64,000 nucleotides of DNA, from the NCBI GenBank assembly GCA_025529335.1, contig JAMYHX010000004.1, positions 1 to 64,000 on the forward strand. Direction: 5' to 3'. The notes below the pieces were generated by a model that saw only the letters and a program-made list of their open reading frames with translations, was not told where the DNA came from and searched no databases. Of this stretch, positions 46,197-58,600 are shown one piece after another. The position numbers and the translations under genes are program-made. The stretch comes from Rhizopus sp. PT2906 (lineage: Eukaryota > Mucoromycota > Mucoromycetes > Mucorales > Rhizopodaceae). Numbering within the stretch: position 1 is the stretch's first letter; every line of letters begins with the position of its first letter.

Positions 46197-48028
46197 TGGT
46201 ATATTAATAATTAACCAATCATATCAGAGTGCATTATCTCATTGCTTACACTTATCCATAGTCAGACTGATTGATAAGGTGAGAAAGAGAGAGTAGGCAA
46301 GAAAGGAGAAGTTACAGTTCAACCAATCATGTACGAAAATTTTTATTTCTTTCTTTGGACACTGATACAAAAATTATTGGCTGGTCTCGAAAGTAAAAAT
46401 TTAGCTCATGCACAAAATTTAGCCCAGCTATTTGATTGGGGGAAAGAGAGGGGAAACCATTATTGAACTCCTTATCTATAATGATGGCATTAAGGTATTA
46501 ACCACTGGTCGAAATTACTTTTAATGCTTTTAACAGCATTCAAATGACCTAAAATGTGTCTTAAACGCTAAGAATTAACCATATTGACACTTCATCTTTT
46601 TTTCAGGCACAACATATTTCAGACACAGTCAGAATGACAAGTGATAGGGGGGTTTGTTTGTTTCTAAAGATTCCATTAGCCAATAGAAATACAGTTTGAA
46701 GTAGATAGCAAGCATGCTTCTGATTGGTCTATATATAGAAAGTGAGAGAGAGAGGTAAAAGTTTTTCCAAAAGAATTGATTTATTAGGGAGACACATTCC
46801 ATGAATAAATTTAGACGTGGATATTGTAAAAAATAGCCGTGAGAATATCAATGCTTAAATTTACATCTCCTCCTTCGAACAACGGATTCTTTCTTTTGTG
46901 AGTGTATTAAAGGTGTGTAGCTTACAAACCAATGTCTTCAGTCAGTGGTGCGGTTGTGGCTGAGCTGAGGCACATTAGCAAGAGAAGATGATCAATGTAT
47001 AAGGGCAAAGTTAACACAAAGTCATCTTGTCTATGTATATATATATATATATATATGCATTAAGATCAGCCTTATTGACATAGATGAGGCATCACTTCCT
47101 ATGTAAATAGAATTCGTTGCTCGATCGTAGCCATGTCTCTGTAAAGAGTAGGACTGAGGAATTGTGTATATGATAAAAAAAACGACTGGGGAAATTGCTT
47201 ATTTAGGTCTGCGGTGTTAAGAAGAGTAATACATTGCATTAATCTGTGGTGTAACTCGGATGTTGTTTTATTTCCTGAGGTACGAAATAAAAAGGCGGCT
47301 GTCTTCGATTACATTGGTTGAATAGATATACGAGACGTGGCCATTGTTTGTATGCATACGCCTCAGGCACTAATGGATCTGCCCTGTAGAGAAGTGAGGA
47401 CGAGCTGGAAGCTAAACACACTTAAGCTCTTGGTTGAGAGCTCTGGGAGAGAACAAATGAGCAGTAGCAAGTTACTACTTTCTTGAACGGGAAAGTTTGA
47501 TGATTCCCATGTAGAGCCCCTTGATAACATATAGACACCTAATGAGCTTGTTGATACCTGAGAACGTGAATTCTCAAAGTCATAGACTAAATGCAAGCAA
47601 TGGGGCCATTGGCACCGGTGGTTTATCCATCAATTTTCATTCATGTTATTAATTGAGATTTTATTCCATGTAGATAGTACTAAACATGATCAAGACCGAG
47701 TTTGTCACTTGATATCAATTTCGCAACAGACAGTATCAAAAATTACATCGAGAGGTTAAAAATTTTGAAGCAAATAATGGAAGAAACCATATCTGAAGCT
47801 AAACTTTAAAGTAGCCAAAGAGGATATACATACCGCGTTTTTTGGTCAATCAGTAAAGTGGTTAATTCATACAAGCCCAGTGTTCAGGTTTTGTATAAAA
47901 TGGTATGAATAGCAAACATCTTATAGATCAACAAGAATTCTGGGATAAGGTCATGGCTGCACCATCTCAAAAGGATACACATGAAGACGGCTCAAAAACA
48001 GCCGTAAATTAAAACATCATTGGTACTG
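46197..48028. other. Intergenic, low-complexity tracts, no gene recognised
   Basis: Contains a (TA)n microsatellite (about 47035-47056), GAGAGA tracts and minus-strand ORFs (47239-47596) without family features. Around 47953-48010 a short reading (MAAPSQKDTHEDGS) could be the start of the methyltransferase relic that follows. Confidence 0.4.
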
Positions 48029-48941
48029 AGCGGGAGTTTCATATTGAGGCAACCTCCACATACTGGCTGCCCAAAGATGATGAAGAACAAAGGAGACTAC
48101 AGAGGTATGAAGGAAATATGTATACAATAAGCTTAATTAAAGAGCATATTATAGCAACATTTTGCCTTTAAGGAACTATACGAGGGGCAGAAGCTTCAAC
48201 ATGATATAGATATTCATAGATATTAATCTATCGTTTTCTAAGGAGCGTTTTGCTTAGTGTAAGAAAAACTTTGGATGTTCAAAAAGGAATGTCCATTCTT
48301 AATGTAGGCTGTGGGTCTGATGTATGGGTTATGTTAAGCGGCAACTCATGAGCATATATATATATATATTTGTTCATGCTCTGTAGAATATGATAACCGA
48401 ATATCTCAATTGCACTTATCATGGTTACGATATTGTCAATGCAATAAACAAAAAGCTCTCATTAAAGCAGTTCACTTTTAACTATGGGAACGTAACAAAG
48501 AGACTTCCATATGAAGATAATACATTTGACTTTGTTCATCTGAGATCCTTAGTTCTTGCTCTTGACGAAGAACATGGGTGGCCAGCAGCTATAAACGAAG
48601 TGATACGTGTTACTAAGCCAGGAGGTATGATACAAGTAACAGACTGCGACTTCCAGGTATAAAAGTATATCCATTGACCTACAGATATCCTAATCATTGT
48701 TTGCTCGCTTTTAGCTATCAAAGGATCTTTCCTTTATGTCTTACAAGGTCAGGAAGGCTAGTAAGTTTTTATTACGCATGTTGGCTTTAACATGCTCTTC
48801 TAATACTTGTGTAGTACACACTGGCTACATCTCAAGAGGACAGAATCCAAACATAGTAACAGAATTGGAAAAGATGATCTCCAAGCACTATAGCGTAAAG
48901 ATTGTTCAAGCTGATTATAGAACCTGTGATATGAGTAAGTA
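48029..48941 (+). pseudogene. Class I SAM-dependent methyltransferase, disrupted
   Basis: Pieces in order: REFHIEATSTYWLPKDDEEQ, FKELYEGQKLQ, then stops, TLDVQKGMSILNVGCGSD, intron, MITEYLNCTYHGYDIVNAIN, GNVTKRLPYEDNTFDFVHLR, WPAAINEVIRVTKPGGMIQV TDCD, intron, LSKDLSFMSYKVRKA, GQNPNIVTELEKMISKHY and IVQADYRTCDMS. LNVGCGSD is SAM motif I, YHGYDIV motif II and LPYEDNTFDFVHxR motif IV, with VTKPGG after it. The first segment has in-frame stops (48221, 48233, 48254), and the intron after motif I does not restore frame by standard sites, so I call it a pseudogene. Recent decay is likely because most motifs survive. Confidence 0.6.
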
Positions 48942-49234
48942 GTCTATCCAACATCAGAGGTAATTTTAATCAGATGATTTAGGTTCTAGTACCTCTATTG
49001 CAAAGAAATTTATTTGGGATTAAAGAGTATAGCCCATCGTTAGACCGATATTGGGAATAAAAACAAAAGACCGAGCGAATTATTTAACAGAATACAAGCA
49101 TAACCTGGACACAGAGCCATATCTATTCTCTTTGAACTCTGTTGCTGCTCAAAAGCTTTAATCAATATTTTATTCAATAAAAAAAGGTTGTTAGTCTTCA
49201 TTGATTGTCACTTTTGTAAAAGACTTGTATGCAA

Positions 49235-49270
<36 letters not shown>
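49235..49270. repeat. (AAT)12 microsatellite abutting a stop codon
   Basis: Twelve perfect AAT units, ending directly at the stop codon (49271-49273) of the minus-strand gene, so the tract is the first part of its 3' UTR. Confidence 0.9.
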
Positions 49271-50604
49271 TTAGATGTATACCACTGCTGGCGCATTTGT
49301 TGTTTTGACGTTGAGTGTTTTGTTTGGTTTGTCGTCCATATGCAGACATTTACCATCCTTCTTGTAATGTTCATCCTTTTCCAAAACTAGACGAGAGCAC
49401 CCGCTTATTGGGGTAATATTGGCAGAAGAATTGGAGCTAGAGGCTATATAGAATCGACCAGAAAACGTCTTTGGTAAGTATACAGTTACAGGAGCATTTG
49501 TACTTTCAACACGGATTTCTGCATCTTTGAGAATACCAACCACATGCATCACGATGGGTGCATTTGTTGTCTTTACTACTAACTCCTTTGACACTAAAAT
49601 ATTTGTGAGCGTTATTGGTGCGTTCTTGGTTCTAATATCTATCCTGTCTGCTTGAATAGGGACATTGATGTTGATAGGACCATTTTGCATATTAATTTGA
49701 AGTTCGCGGGCTGTCAATTGGCGTTGAATATATAATGTGCCATTAGTAGATTTAATATCTATATATTTTCTAGAGGAAATAGAGCCATTAACAACAATTG
49801 ATCCATTATTTGTTTCGAGTGAAATGGAGTCTTTAGCTTCGAGTGAACCATTTACTGTCAGGATACCATTAGAAGTTTTTAGTCTACACTCATCGCCTGA
49901 CCAATTGCCATCATGAGTCAACGGACCATGCGAGTGTTTCATTTCTAATTTTCGGACATTATTGCTGTTACCACTACGACTGCCACAACTGCTTTCATTG
50001 CTACTACTATTACTTTTACTACAGCTGCCAAGAATAGATGTAGGTTGCCAAGGATGATACCCAAAATTAGGTGATATTGAGCTAGAACCACATTGCGAGT
50101 AAGGTCGAGGTTTGAAGCCTGAAAAAGCAGAGGCAAGATGTTCGAATTGCTGGGCCATTCTTTCACGCTCTTCTCTCCTTTGCTCTTTGCGTGTGGCTCG
50201 TCTTCGCATTCTTTCTTCTTTTCTATCAAAAGCTTCGCTCATAATATCATCCACCATATTCAAAGCCATCTTTGTTGCTTCTGCAGCTGTAGCTGATAAC
50301 GTATTAATGGTTGTTCTACTGGCTGGTGCTACGTTGTTGACCATCTCAAATACGCTGCCTAGTGGACCTTGGAAGCTTCTTTGATGAAGTGGCTCTTTTC
50401 TTTTTTCGTACATAGTCTCATCATAGTCTGGGGGAGAAGAAGATGAAGGTGGAGGAGGCGCTGATGAAGAGGATGGTTGATTAGGATGTGGTGTATATGG
50501 AGGTGGGTTATCGCTGCTAAAAATCAGTATGTTGGTCATGTAGAGATTTATTGCTATTACCTTGGAAGCTCTTCGTCTATTTGATTTTTGTTGTTTGCTT
50601 TCAT
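49271..50604 (-). CDS. Repeat-rich beta-structure protein with NGxxxVNG/TNAPI repeats
   Basis: Two exons: 50604-50561 (MKANNKNQIDEELP) and from 50516 or 50513 to 49271, about 430 aa. The N-terminal part is Pro/Ser-rich with a PPPYTPHP motif and DYDE. A basic helical segment follows (RRRATRKEQRREERERMAQQ). The C-terminal half has many short strands with recurrent Asn-Gly or Asn-Ala-Pro turns: SNGILTVNGSL, NNGSIVVNGSI, TNGTLYIQRQL, QNGPININVPI, KNAPITLTNIL, TNAPIVMHVVG, TNAPVTVYLP, TNAPAVVYI. This is the pattern of DUF4097/DUF7330-like parallel beta structures in fungal proteins. The acceptor is a NAGNAG (TTTAGCAG) that could yield one or two Ser. No signal peptide seen; function unknown. Confidence 0.7.
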
Positions 50605-51384
50605 TGTTTATAATTTTAACGAAAAGAAAAGAGTTTATTAACATTTTAAGCTTTATAATGTTTTTAAGGTTCTCAAAGAACCCGTTCTCTGCATCACGAA
50701 AGGCCTGTCTCGGATACTTTTGTCTTTATATGGTATCTTTGCTACATTATTGCCTAAAAAGGTATGCTATCTTCAGCCACACTCATGCGACACTTTAAAA
50801 TCAAGCCATGTTATTTGCTGTAAAATGCTCAGCACTTTTCTATATGCCAAGATACAAGCTTTTTCTTAGCTTTCCTTACCTTTTTGCATACAGTGCAATG
50901 TCACAGCCAATCACATTTGATGTAGCTGGGAAATTAAAATCAATGTCGCTGGCCACTCAAAACATTAACTGTTCTAAATGTATAACTATAAATTGTGCTA
51001 TCATCTCTTTTCTCTTCACTTTATTCCGAATAAAGATATAACACAGTCTCATTGTATTTTCTACTTTGTTTAAATCTATCCAAAACTCAAATACAACAAC
51101 ATTACAGAGCAAATTTGACTTAGAGAGGAGCGACCTTCCATTTTCTAACGCCCTTCTCAGCAAAAAGCACCGCATTGAACGTGGTTGTTCCTCAATCGTA
51201 GTCATTGCTTTTTTTCTCAGCAATCGAAAAAAGTTAGCAAGATGTGTGATAGAGGTATTGATTTCGTTATGGTAAATGTACTACCAACTAACTCTTGTCT
51301 GTCAAGATTTGAGCTTATTTCGTTTGCCATTGAACTGGAAACCAGGTTCAGATTTGATGTGTAAGCTGTTGTTCCAAGATTCCA
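50605..51384. other. Intergenic, no gene recognised
   Basis: Promoter side of the repeat-rich protein gene and AT-rich DNA. ORFs here are short and without recognisable motifs. Confidence 0.4.
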
Positions 51385-51672
51385 TGACGTGTTTGATATG
51401 AATCATTATAATAACTCGAGTATAATCTTACAGTAGAGCGTACATTCTACTTTACATTCTTCTATCGCATCTGATAAGAATAAGGGTACTGACAGCAATA
51501 ATAGCATTGATAAATAATCATATTGACCACATTTATCATACTGACAACATGAATATTCTCTATAAAACTCTCACACAAACTTGATTTAATAATATTCAGT
51601 TCTTCTTAAAAAGAATCTAAGTCGCAAGTCATCCATTTAATAGCCTTTTTTCAATAACAAAAGAAGCTGAAT
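51385..51672. repeat. LTR-like dispersed repeat, copy B
   Basis: A 288-bp direct copy of 35852-36152, differing by one 12-bp and one 1-bp indel and, by my count, two substitutions. A hexamer ATTCCA lies just before it (51378-51383) and again shortly after it (51678-51683). It could be a target duplication if the element extends to about 51677, but copy A shows no matching pair. Confidence 0.7.
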
Positions 51673-52658
51673 GCAGTATTCCATGATTGTGAATTTGATT
51701 GTGCAATCACTACAAGGTATTTATATTTGTCTTTATGAATGTAGTAGTTCTTAACACACATGCTGTTATAGACACAGACACTCGAACAGATAGTTACACA
51801 GTAGCTCCAAACGAGTAGGTCGATGGAACCAGGTCTGATGTTGTCTAGATCAAGAACAGACCAACGGCAGCAAAACCTCCTATCTTGATAGAATTTCAGA
51901 GTACAGTTAATCACTATTTTATGGGCAGAGTTATTCGATATGCACTCTCTTGCAAAAACCGATATAATGTATATCCAATTGTGCTCATCCTTGTCATTAA
52001 TGGCTTTTCAAGCGTTGATGTAGAAAAAGAGTTTATTAATGATGGTGGATCTTTATCAAAACATTAACTGTTCTCTATCAATATCAAACATATTTTGATA
52101 ATATAAAAGTAATTAGAGACAATAAGATACAATAAGACTGAATTAAATTCTTTATTGATAAAGAGTGGTTCTTATTTAGGTTTACTGTGGGATTATAGTT
52201 AACGTGGGTCTAACCGTTGTTCTGGAGTAGAGCAGCTTAAGGATTTCCTAGTTTCTACTACTGTGACATCTAAATCAAGAAATGATGTTATGTAATAGTA
52301 AATGTTAATTAAGGATAATTTCCTTAGTTTCAATAAGCATGAATTATGTTCGGATACGACACATACAACACATAAATAAGGTCTTCTTGACAATGAATAT
52401 TCAATCGTTAAGCGACACTTTAATGTAAGCAAAACATAACAAAACAAAAACAAACTTTGGATGATGCAAATGCGAAAATTGAGCTATTACCAAAACGAAC
52501 TTTGACAAATAAAAAAGTGAACATTGAACTTTTAAGAAACGAACTTTGGTTGGAAACCAGAACGAGCATTGGGAGTGGAGCCACTGTATCTGAAAATTAA
52601 ATTTCATTTGTCTGAATTTAAAGCGTGAAAACTGCAGCTTTCCAAGGTTATTGGACTA
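51673..52658. other. Intergenic, no gene recognised
   Basis: AT-rich DNA with scattered short ORFs. Near 52490-52560 a motif like GAACTTT(G) recurs three times (ACGAACTTTGACAA, TTGAACTTTTAAG, ACGAACTTTGGTTG), which could be promoter elements of the gene at 52659. Confidence 0.35.
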
Positions 52659-55600
52659 ATGTCAAACAGCAATGCAAACACTTACTTGAATGCAACAGTC
52701 ATCAACATTCATTCGCCTGTTGGTTCATCTGAAGATAGCCAGAGATGGCCTTCTTCAATTGGCCAACAGCCTCCAGCCAAGCAATCACCTAAAGTGGAAG
52801 AATATCGAAAAATGATTCAGCACATTATGGGAAAGATCTTGAAAAGAAAGCGCCCATCAAGTTCATTACTGTATTTACAGCCTCAATCAATAGATCAATT
52901 TGACAATGATGACACAATCGATCTCTTGATCAAGCTAAGATCCGCTCTGATGGTATGTCATTCAGTTGGACTAAGCAATCAAGTCTTGATGCAAGGGTAA
53001 AACAGATACACGATATAAGTTCAATGCTAAACTTTTTACAAAAAAAAGAGGACGCACACCAAATGCTACACCCGCTTCATCAAAAGTAAATTCACCGCTT
53101 CCGTCACCGCGTATCGGAAGCCCTTCTCGGTCTCCAGAAAATGCAGCATCAGCATTGCCTTCGGTGTTACAGTCAAAGAATGATAAACGCTCAGAGTTTG
53201 AAAAGATATTGAGTATGCTGAGTGATTTAGTGGCAAATGATAGTAGATATAAAACATTAAATCCTAAGCCATCTGTGCCTCCTTTCACTATGCAAAGTAT
53301 CTTGATAGATATCGGCTTAATTCTTATTCAGATGATAGATGATACACACAGTTTGTATGATGTTGGTCTTGTCTTTTTACCTGCATTTGAAGCGTTTTCA
53401 AACGGCCCTATGCTTGGAAAGTTGCTGTCACTATACCTAGACACTTTGTTACCCAGGTTAATGAGTCATGATATTTCTCATAATACCGCATCAAAAGAAA
53501 CAAACACGAAACCTTTGGATAATGGCCTTAAACATAGTATGTAAAGATAGAATACCTCAATACACACTAATTTATTATATATAGAAACATCTTTAACAGT
53601 GCATAGCAAACAAAATACACCTACAATCAATATTCAAAGCCCTGACCCCGAGCCAACTAGCAGTCATTCATTAAAGATGTCGCATCTAACGATTGATACA
53701 CGCCTTCAAACATCAAATACAGACATAAGCTCATTCAATTCTTTACCCTATGGTTCAAATCAGGGCCATCAATTGTCTGCAGATCTTCACCATTCGTATG
53801 CATTATTTGCTCCTCTCCTATTCTTTATGATGGAATACCTTGACCCGTATATCGAACACAAGAACGAAGAATACGACAGCCTCGATCATACAATGACGCA
53901 GCAAGCTAGCTCTATTTATAGCTTTCATCGAGCACTTGGATACATGATAAGCTGCAAACCAGATATCTATCTCGACCTCTTGGACATCGTTTCGCACGGG
54001 ACAACTTCAGTCAAATATCGTTCATGCCAAGTCCTTTTTTACTACTATTCTAACAGCATTGGACATTCTTTGATAACTAGCCCTATATCTCTATTAAGTA
54101 TTGAAGAAGAAATAGCAGCATTGGATAAACGCCGAAAAGAACAAAAGACGGAACAAGAGCAAAATGAGCCCAGGATATCAGGTAGCTATAAGCGACTGCA
54201 AAAGAATCAGCAGCCAGTAGCTCAAAACACTGCGTCATCAAGTGCTCCAGACACCCTAGAGAATGAAATGAATGAAGTGCAACACATATGGAACCCACAT
54301 ATATTCGATGGAGTTAGCAGCAGTACTGAAAGCAAACATACGACTGGTACAGCTTTATTTCAGATGCATGATGATGTCAATGAAGCCTTTTGTAAAGAAT
54401 GCTTCAAGTCTATTAAAGGATACGGATTACGCTGCTATCAATGCAAAGCAAGTGTCCACTATAGCTGCTTTAACTCTAACTCTAATGAGCAAGGGACTTT
54501 GTTTTATTTGAAGGCAGGTGGTATCCAAAAGGTTGTTACTCCCGTGTACTGTACTATACCTCCCTCGCCACGTTTCACAGATATGGTCAATCGTGGTATG
54601 GCGCACTGGACAATGAAATCAAATTCCACTCGAGTAGGACTACTGGGCCATGTCTTTAACCTCGTCAATCTCTATACTTTAACCACCTGTGCAAGTTGCT
54701 CTTTGCCCCTCTGGGGCATTGCACAACAATGTTATCACTGCACCCATTGTAACCGCTTTGTTCATCCACACTGCTTGTTAAAGGCAGAAGAAAATAATGT
54801 ATTTTCAAACCCATCCTTTCATACATGTCGACCTGGTCAGTTTTTGGCCGAAAGCGATATACATGTTACAACAAGCGATATTTCAAAAAGTTTATACGAG
54901 TTTTATGGCGATGCTTTACCGCTAAAGGTAAAAGACCTTCAGGATAGAGGATTTGAAGAAGTAGCCACCATTTTGAACACTTTGCTACTACAAGATAATA
55001 TCATGCATTGGGGTATTGCTACAGGCTGCATTTTGATCAGTGACGAATCAGAAGATCCATTAATTTCTCAGCTGCGACAAGAGGAAAATTCGACATCTAA
55101 TCCATTTAGTGATGAAATACCGTATGCAACAGGCTCATGTCAATTACTGACAGCGTCTATCCGAGCCTGTCTAGACTACTTGGGCTCAGAAAAATGCAAA
55201 AAGTCTACATTTTTGGTTAATTTCCAAAAGCAGCAGGATAAAATGAATGAATATATATTGAGTAGAGAAGATTATTTAAGCCATTTGAGCGCTATGATGA
55301 AAAGTTTAGTTACTTCATTTGGTGATAACCTTACCTCCGGAAGCCCTACTGCTTACTCTCATTCGTCTCCACCACCATTAGATCCCAGACGTTCTATTGG
55401 CGATGCTCGTGGATTTTTGCAAGTCAACCCTGCTCCTTACTCGCCATGGGAAGAGGAAGTAGACGATTTTAACAGCGGTAATCCACCCAATGAGCAGCTC
55501 GACCGATCCGTATTACTTTCTTGGGTTATGACTAATATAAACTTCAAGAGTCGCAAAGCGGCTGAATTGTTGATTCAACATATGCGGAACGTTGGACTCT

Positions 55601-58600
55601 TTGAAAGGTTTGATGGCTCAGCCATCGTGTTTTATGCAGATGAGACTGCTTCAGCTAATCACGATGATACGCCTATTACATGCATATTCCCTGTTCCTTT
55701 TGCTATTGACTGTTCATTTACAGTCGAATCAACACTGAATGCTATTGAAGCCTGCCTTACTGATGTGGACTTGTCTGTCAATGAATGTGGCCTACTCCTT
55801 TTAGTGCGACGGTGCTGGCCAAGCTCCTTTATGTCACAGTATACAAAACAGCGCTTGATTCAAGCTATATTGTCATGGACATTTGACGAAGACGAAAGAC
55901 TGCTGGCACTTCATGCAGAACTTACTTCAAATAAGGCTTCAAACTTGAGCAAACAACATATCAGATGGGCACAAACAGCTTACGCGAGAAAAATAAAGGG
56001 GCAGCATGCAGATCGTCACAGGCAAAGTGTGCTGTATCATAGCGCAACGGCAGGCGTTAGTAGTGGAGCAAGTAATATTTATGTAACAACACGCGCTGCT
56101 TTGAAAGATCGATATGTAGCATATTGGATGTGTTCACTTCATGACATGGATAGACAAGCCTATGCAGATATGCTATTTACAGCTATTGAAAACTCTCTTG
56201 ATGATAAACGTGAGTACAGCATACCCCTTTGTTGGAGTGAAGCTCGCGATAGAAAGGTAAGAAAAACAAAAGATATTGTTAATAAAATAACACGTCTGTT
56301 GTAGAAGCAAGTTGTGGAACGATATGAACAGTTTGTTAGCCATATATTAAAGTTAAAGAGCTATGGCCTGGTATTTTCTTCTCTTGATTTCCTCATACAA
56401 AAATGGTTTAATCATGCATACGAAGAATTTGATAGCCTTGGCATTCTTCAGGTAAGAATATATATATAATATTTTTCCATCTTTAGATTCAATATAGGAT
56501 AACAATATGCTCTAGGGTGAAGAAATATTAGAAATCAAACACCTTGCAAAGCTCTGCTCATCAAAACTAAAGACAGTCTCTGGTTCTCCGGATAGTAGCA
56601 GGTTTGGATCAGCGTTAGATATACTTGTAGAACAATTTCATGATGGCAGTAAGGCGGGGATAAGCCGAGGCATGAGATGGCTGACTTTGACAGTTTATGC
56701 TGGGTAATAATAAGACCAAAGCATGTAACGTAAATATTCATATATTCTGCATAGAACTGGTGTGCCCTCCAAAGCATTGATACAAATAGCAAAGATGTTG
56801 ACGAAATCTCAAGCCTCATTGGACGTATTTGCAGGGTTTGTAAAAGTTATATGGCTTCAGACTGTTGGAGTCTCCAGTGGTCTACTTGCTCGAAAGGATA
56901 TCATTGAAATCATTGGTCACATTCATGAAAATCAAGCAGAAATGTTATCAAAGCTCAATGACTCTGACAGAAACCTATTGAGTATGCAAAGCTTTATTAA
57001 GCACTCAATCGCGCTAGTAGCGTTTGCCTTTGGTTGCTCTTTGAACAATATAGCTGACCTTGATATCGTACCATTCACTAGCAGTAGTCCTATCTCACCG
57101 TAAGTATATAACATGTATGTAAGACTCACATAACGAACCTACATATGTAGGGCAAACAAAAGGAATACACTTCATGCAAACAATGTTGCTATGCAACCTG
57201 ACGAGAAATCACCTGTCATTCGATACTTGCTCACATACCTGGAATTCAAGCAGCTTGACATTGACGAATATATGATCAAGTTGTACTACGCTTTATCTCA
57301 ATGGGGTCACGGTATTCTCAACAAGGAAGAATTTCTGCTAAAGTGTATGCCTCATATCATGCCAACGTATGTATAACCTTGTTGATATTCAACCATTATT
57401 CTAACCAGACTACATAGCGTATGGAAACATCTTTTACCTACTTTTGATTATCTGAGTGATATCAATTTGTCGCTGTTAATGAATCTCATTAGCATTGATG
57501 CAGGATATTTTCAATCCTATGTGCACGAAATCTTTAAAGATCAAAATTGGGAACTAAGGTATGTGAGATATTAGCCAAGTGTAAGTTATAACCTACTAAA
57601 AAGAATACCCCAGATATCAAGGATTAGATAACTTGTTTGGATTATTTACAAAAATGGATACTATATTTCAGACAGAATGGCTCAAGCTCCTTTGCCATCT
57701 TGGCCCAATGTTTAGTTTTTTCGTCCAAAGCCTATGGGATAACGAGGTAAATAGTCCACTTCATAGCAAGTTTAAAAACTAATATACTTTGTATAAAGGA
57801 TAAGGTTCGATCAAAGGCATTGACACTGATTAGGACATTCAACACGCTTCATCTTCGTTCAGCATTCCGATGCTGGGAGGCATATTTTTTGACAGCATCA
57901 GATGAACAAAAGAAGACATTGATTCAACAAATGATGCAACTCAACGCGATTTTCCCGGATTGGCAAGTGCTAGAATGGGGGTCTCTATTGGAAGCTTTAG
58001 AAAGGGAGTCATACATAGTTGTGAGTGATGACCCAATCCACACACCACTGAACTACAATCTTCTCAAAGATGAAATTCAATCCGATAAAGAGATTCAAAA
58101 CTTGAAGCTGCTGCTGATAATGCTTGCTTTACAAATGCTAAGCAATCACTTGAAACCAACTCATGAACAGATATTCCGACTAAAGCTTATACTGGTGCAG
58201 CAAATGGGATTTCAAAATTGCCATTATTTCAATAACGCAGGAGAAATAAGCGTTGAATTTGATCATCTAAGATACGACCCAAACGATTCTTTACAGGTGG
58301 CTTCAATGATCTGTTGTGTCCGTAGTCTGAAAAAGGTCATGGATAGCTTTGCGCCTCTTCCTGCCGAAACAATTGCCCTCATGGTCTCTCAATCAGTCGA
58401 ACATGGCAAGCTGAATTTATCCGAAAATACTAGCCCTGGTATCTACTTTCTTGATGTTGTATTCAAAATGCTAAACTCTGGAATTGATCTTGCTCAACTT
58501 GGCAACTTGATGCTAAGAACTTGGCTCGAGACTTTTCTAATTGTTATTTACAAAGTATATAATGTCAATTTTCTCTTTTCTTAATACTAACTCATCTAAA

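Noticed and set aside
47239..47596. Minus-strand ORFs of 60-77 codons that look somewhat protein-like.
   Set aside because: No family features and frames do not join through acceptable introns; not supportable as a gene.
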